A DNA stretch of 8,167 nt from Spirochaetota bacterium (GTDB lineage: Bacteria; Spirochaetota; UBA4802; UBA5550), in contig JAKJGD010000068.1 of assembly GCA_022704585.1 (NCBI GenBank), forward strand, positions 1-8,167, read 5' to 3'. The position numbers and the translations under genes were made by a program. Positions 6,231 to 8,167 of this stretch are shown here, one piece after another. The notes beneath the pieces were generated by a model. That model was given only the letters and a program-made list of their open reading frames with translations. It did no database searches and was not told the origin of the DNA. How positions within the stretch are numbered: position 1 is the first letter of the stretch; the number at the start of each line of letters is the position of its first letter.

Positions 6231-6257
6231 TTATCGGCGCGGAAGGGGTCAAAAATA
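6231..6257 (-). promoter_or_regulatory. Candidate sigma-28 (FliA) promoter of the FlaG-like gene
   Basis: On the minus strand an exact GCCGATAA (6238-6231) equals the full -10 consensus of flagellar sigma-28. Eleven bases upstream is TATTTTTG (6257-6250), a weak match to TAAAGTTT. The start of transcription would fall near 6224, leaving a leader of about 30 bases that contains the AAGGAGG site. An overlapping sigma-70 reading is also possible: TTGACC (6252-6247) and GGTAAT (6229-6224) with 17 bases between them. Confidence 0.4.
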
Positions 6258-6308
6258 AGGGTGAGCGGCGATTTAGCCGTTTTAAGGAAAATATGTTGCA
6301 CAGAATGG

Positions 6309-6332
6309 GTGAATATGGTTACTATTATTCAC
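6309..6332. repeat. 7-bp inverted repeat with AT-rich centre
   Basis: GTGAATA (6309-6315) and TATTCAC (6326-6332) are exact inverted copies around a 10-base centre. It lies between the divergent FlaG-like and HEAT-repeat genes, about 115 bases upstream of the first start. The form fits a regulator half-site pair, but no known operator was recognised. Confidence 0.4.
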
Positions 6333-6346
6333 GGTTCTGATATCCT

Positions 6347-6424
6347 GTCATTCCCGCGAAAGCGGGAATCCATTACTTAAACAATATAGATTCCGGCTCT
6401 ATGCTGCACTCCGGCCGGAATGTC
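6347..6424. repeat. REP/BIME-like paired palindromic element
   Basis: The first unit is a perfect hairpin: ATTCCCGC (6350-6357), GAAA loop (6358-6361), GCGGGAAT (6362-6369), flanked by TGTC and CCA. This TGTCATTCCCGCGAAAGCGG-type core is a widespread interspersed palindrome in bacterial genomes. The second unit is a diverged inverted partner with ATTCCGGC (6390-6397) and GCCGGAAT (6414-6421) around a 16-base loop, followed by GTCA. An AT-rich linker (about 6373-6389) joins the two. Such elements are usually spread by a REP-associated tyrosine transposase encoded elsewhere and sit in intergenic DNA; no transposase gene is in this window. Confidence 0.75.
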
Positions 6425-6455
6425 AGATCGATTATTCATCAAGTCGCCAGTGTCA

Positions 6456-6461
6456 TATATT
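6456..6461 (+). promoter_or_regulatory. Possible -10 box for the HEAT-repeat gene
   Basis: TATATT matches the sigma-70 -10 at five of six positions and lies 38 bases before the ATG at 6499, just after the REP-like element. No acceptable -35 hexamer was found at 15-19 bases upstream, so the call is weak. Confidence 0.22.
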
Positions 6462-6498
6462 GAGGGGGACGTTCCATACACGCAACCGGAGGCTCGCC

Positions 6499-7872
6499 AT
6501 GAAACGAATCGTGTGCATCCTTGCCGTAACCATCCTGCTGCCCTCTTCCGCGGCCCTCCACGCCGGCCAGCGCGAGGACCAGCTTTACAACGCCGTGCTG
6601 GGCGCCACCTTCACAGACGAGAAAAGCAGGGCAGCGGAACAGCTCGCGCGGCTCGGCACCCCGGATGCAAAGGCGAAGCTCCTGAAGCTTCTTGAGGATA
6701 AGTCCTCCTGGAACCGCGAGGCTGCCGCGCGAGGCCTTGCCCTTATCGGAAGCGCCGACGCCGGCAGGGCGCTATTCGACAGGATGCTCACCGACCACAT
6801 GATAAACGACGCGATCCGCAATGCTTTCGTGCGAAACATCGGCCTGCACTACGATTATCTTACCGGCGTCTATTCCGGGAGCGCGGACAAAAAATCCCGG
6901 GAGGCGGTCATTGGAATCATCGGTGCGTCGAGGACACCGAGGGGCGAGGCGTTTCTTAAAGGCATCATAGAGGACAGGAATTCGGAAGACCGGTCGGTTG
7001 CCTTCGAGCACCTGGTGCGCAGCTACCCCGCGAACAACTACCGGTACATAAAAAGCTACCGGGACACCGTTCAGCTGCGCTTCCACGCCCTTGCCTACCT
7101 CGCCGACAACGGCACGGCTGAAGACCTCCCCATCTTCCAGTCCGTCATCGAGCGGAAAGAGGAGCCGAAGAACATGCTGGTCGCGTACAAGGGGGTCAAC
7201 CGGCTGGGGGACGATCAGCTCCGGCACCGCGTCTTCCTGGAGGCGCTCGGCTCCGGCGACGACAGCCTCGCCCAGGGGGCGATGTACATATTCACCGGCG
7301 TGCGGTCGGACGGAGTCATGGCTTCACTCATCCGCGTGGTGAAAAAAAGCGGCACCCAGTCGACGCGCATGACTGCCCTGTCGCGGCTCAGGGAGTACAC
7401 CTCGCCGGACGTCATCCCTCCGCTCGTCATGGGCCTAGACGAGCGCTTCATCCAGCGCGAGCGGGGCGGCAGCGACATCTTCGCCACGATCATCACCATC
7501 GGGATAGCGTCGGTATTCGACGATCTCTACGAGAAGCAGAGGAAAAAGACCTTCGAGAGCAGCAAGAAGGAGATCGCCGCACACTTGAAGAAAATTACCG
7601 GCGTGGACAACGGGACTTCGTACGATAAGTGGTCCGAGTGGGCGATCGGCAACGGATACTCGATCAACGGTGTAAACCTGATACAGCATCTCTTTTCCGG
7701 CTACCGTGCCACCCGCGAGCGGGCGGCGGAAAGCGCCATAAAGCTCCTCGGCTACCTGTCAGCCCGGGAATTCTACGCGCGGAACGGCAGCTTCAGGAGC
7801 GACAGCGAGCTCTCGCTCGCTCTGGCGAAAATGCTGATAGACAAGGGCTATCTGAAAGAAGAGGGGGACTGA
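6499..7872 (+). CDS. Exported HEAT-repeat protein of unknown function
   Basis: This 457-residue protein starts with a clear Sec signal peptide: MKR, a hydrophobic core (IVCILAVTILLP, 4-15) and a likely cut after ALHA (residue 22). There is no lipobox cysteine at the cut site, so it should be periplasmic or outer-surface. The rest is almost wholly helical. HEAT/PBS-type repeats are seen at about 38-63 (SRAAEQLARLGTPDAKAKLLKLL), 67-96 (REAAARGLALIGSADAGRALF) and less regularly to about 310, for example TRMTALSRLREYTSPDVIPPLV at 289-310. Residues 365-382 (KITGVDNGTSYDKWSEWA) resemble the TGxDxGTxxxxWxxW segment often found at the end of HEAT-repeat regions in other large bacterial proteins. No catalytic motif was seen, so a scaffold or binding role is likely. 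The start at 6499 is set by GGAGG at 6488-6492; the in-frame ATG at 6460 would bury the signal peptide. It converges on the M23 peptidase gene with a 10-base gap and no terminator. Confidence 0.85.
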   Translation: MKRIVCILAVTILLPSSAALHAGQREDQLYNAVLGATFTDEKSRAAEQLARLGTPDAKAKLLKLLEDKSSWNREAAARGLALIGSADAGRALFDRMLTDHMINDAIRNAFVRNIGLHYDYLTGVYSGSADKKSREAVIGIIGASRTPRGEAFLKGIIEDRNSEDRSVAFEHLVRSYPANNYRYIKSYRDTVQLRFHALAYLADNGTAEDLPIFQSVIERKEEPKNMLVAYKGVNRLGDDQLRHRVFLEALGSGDDSLAQGAMYIFTGVRSDGVMASLIRVVKKSGTQSTRMTALSRLREYTSPDVIPPLVMGLDERFIQRERGGSDIFATIITIGIASVFDDLYEKQRKKTFESSKKEIAAHLKKITGVDNGTSYDKWSEWAIGNGYSINGVNLIQHLFSGYRATRERAAESAIKLLGYLSAREFYARNGSFRSDSELSLALAKMLIDKGYLKEEGD

Positions 7873-7882
7873 AAGCGCCGGA

Positions 7883-8167
7883 TCACTTCAGGAATTCCTC
7901 AGGGTCATAGGCGGTGCCGCCGCGGCGCACCTCGAAATGCAGGTGCGGCCCCGTGGTACGTCCCGTTTTTCCGACGGTGCCGATCTCCTCGCCTGCCGCC
8001 ACCTGCTGTCCCCTCCTGACCGTTATCGTGTCCAGGTGGCCGTAATAGGTCACGAGCTCCTTCTCATGCTCGATGACCACGAGGTTGCCGTACCCGTTCC
8101 TGTTGAAATCGGCACTGATGACGGTCCCGCCGGACGAGGCCTTTACCGGCGTGCCTATCGGGGCGGC
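7883..8167 (-). CDS. M23/LytM-family peptidase, C-terminal part (cut by window edge)
   Basis: The last 94 codons are present; the gene begins beyond 8167. The visible part reads AAPIGTPVKASSGGTVISAD, then NGYGNLVVIEHEKELVTYYGHLD (with the YGHL histidine), QQVAAGEEIGTVGKTGRTTGPHLHFEVRRGGTAYDPEEFLK and stop. GxTGRxTGPHLHFEV, with the HLH zinc/catalytic pair, and the YGHL motif are characteristic of M23 zinc endopeptidases. The upstream HxxxD zinc site lies outside the window. Because the YGHL and HLH histidines are intact here, the part seen looks like an active enzyme rather than a degenerate EnvC/NlpD-type activator, but this cannot be settled without the missing half. Such enzymes cut peptide cross-links in cell-wall peptidoglycan and are exported. 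It ends 10 bases from the convergent HEAT-repeat gene. Confidence 0.93.
   Translation of the reverse strand, partial: AAPIGTPVKASSGGTVISADFNRNGYGNLVVIEHEKELVTYYGHLDTITVRRGQQVAAGEEIGTVGKTGRTTGPHLHFEVRRGGTAYDPEEFLK

Noticed and set aside
6264..6284. Hairpin AGCGGC-GATTTA-GCCGTT followed by TT, resembling a terminator
   Set aside because: The stem is only six pairs with one G-U, the T-run is too short, and no plus-strand gene ends nearby.

Overview
The window is a gene-dense, GC-rich bacterial segment with eight protein-coding genes: five fully interpretable, one of weaker assignment, and two cut by the window edges. No rRNA, tRNA, CRISPR array, integrase or transposase gene was seen. The cell type suggested is a Gram-negative, probably motile bacterium. 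This rests on strong Shine-Dalgarno sites, a palindromic REP-like element between divergent genes, a FlaG-like protein with a flagellar-type promoter box, and an exported HEAT-repeat protein. A spirochaete or a deltaproteobacterium-type lineage would fit, but the sequence does not settle this.

Left part (1-3241, all minus strand, transcribed right to left): an FLVCR/DIRC2-type MFS transporter, then, after a 130-base gap, a tight run of class III PLP aminotransferase, small SCP2 (sterol-carrier-like) protein and APC-family amino acid/amine permease (cut by the left edge). The last three are separated by only 28 and 9 bases and look like one operon. Uptake (APC), transamination (class III enzyme) and a hydrophobic-ligand protein (SCP2) suggest use of an amine or amino acid. 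The substrate cannot be read from the sequence. The MFS gene has visibly lower GC than its neighbours and carries a perfect 36-bp palindrome in its coding sequence, the most striking anomaly in the window.

Middle part (3393-6194): a metallo-beta-lactamase-fold hydrolase (minus) and a subgroup Ib aspartate-type aminotransferase (plus) diverge from a 210-base region that holds two readable sigma-70-like promoters. The aminotransferase converges, with only 3 bases between stop codons, on a small FlaG-like gene. The FlaG-like gene is preceded by an exact GCCGATAA flagellar (sigma-28) -10 box and a strong ribosome binding site.

Right part (6195-8167): a 304-base intergenic region holds a small inverted repeat and a REP-like paired palindrome. 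It is followed by a secreted HEAT-repeat protein (plus) that converges, with a 10-base gap, on the C-terminal end of an M23/LytM peptidase (minus, cut by the right edge).

No complete new multi-gene defence or mobile system is visible. The items most worth following are the intragenic 36-bp palindrome, the aminotransferase-SCP2-permease operon next to a bacterial FLVCR-like transporter, and the FlaG-like gene with its flagellar promoter box.
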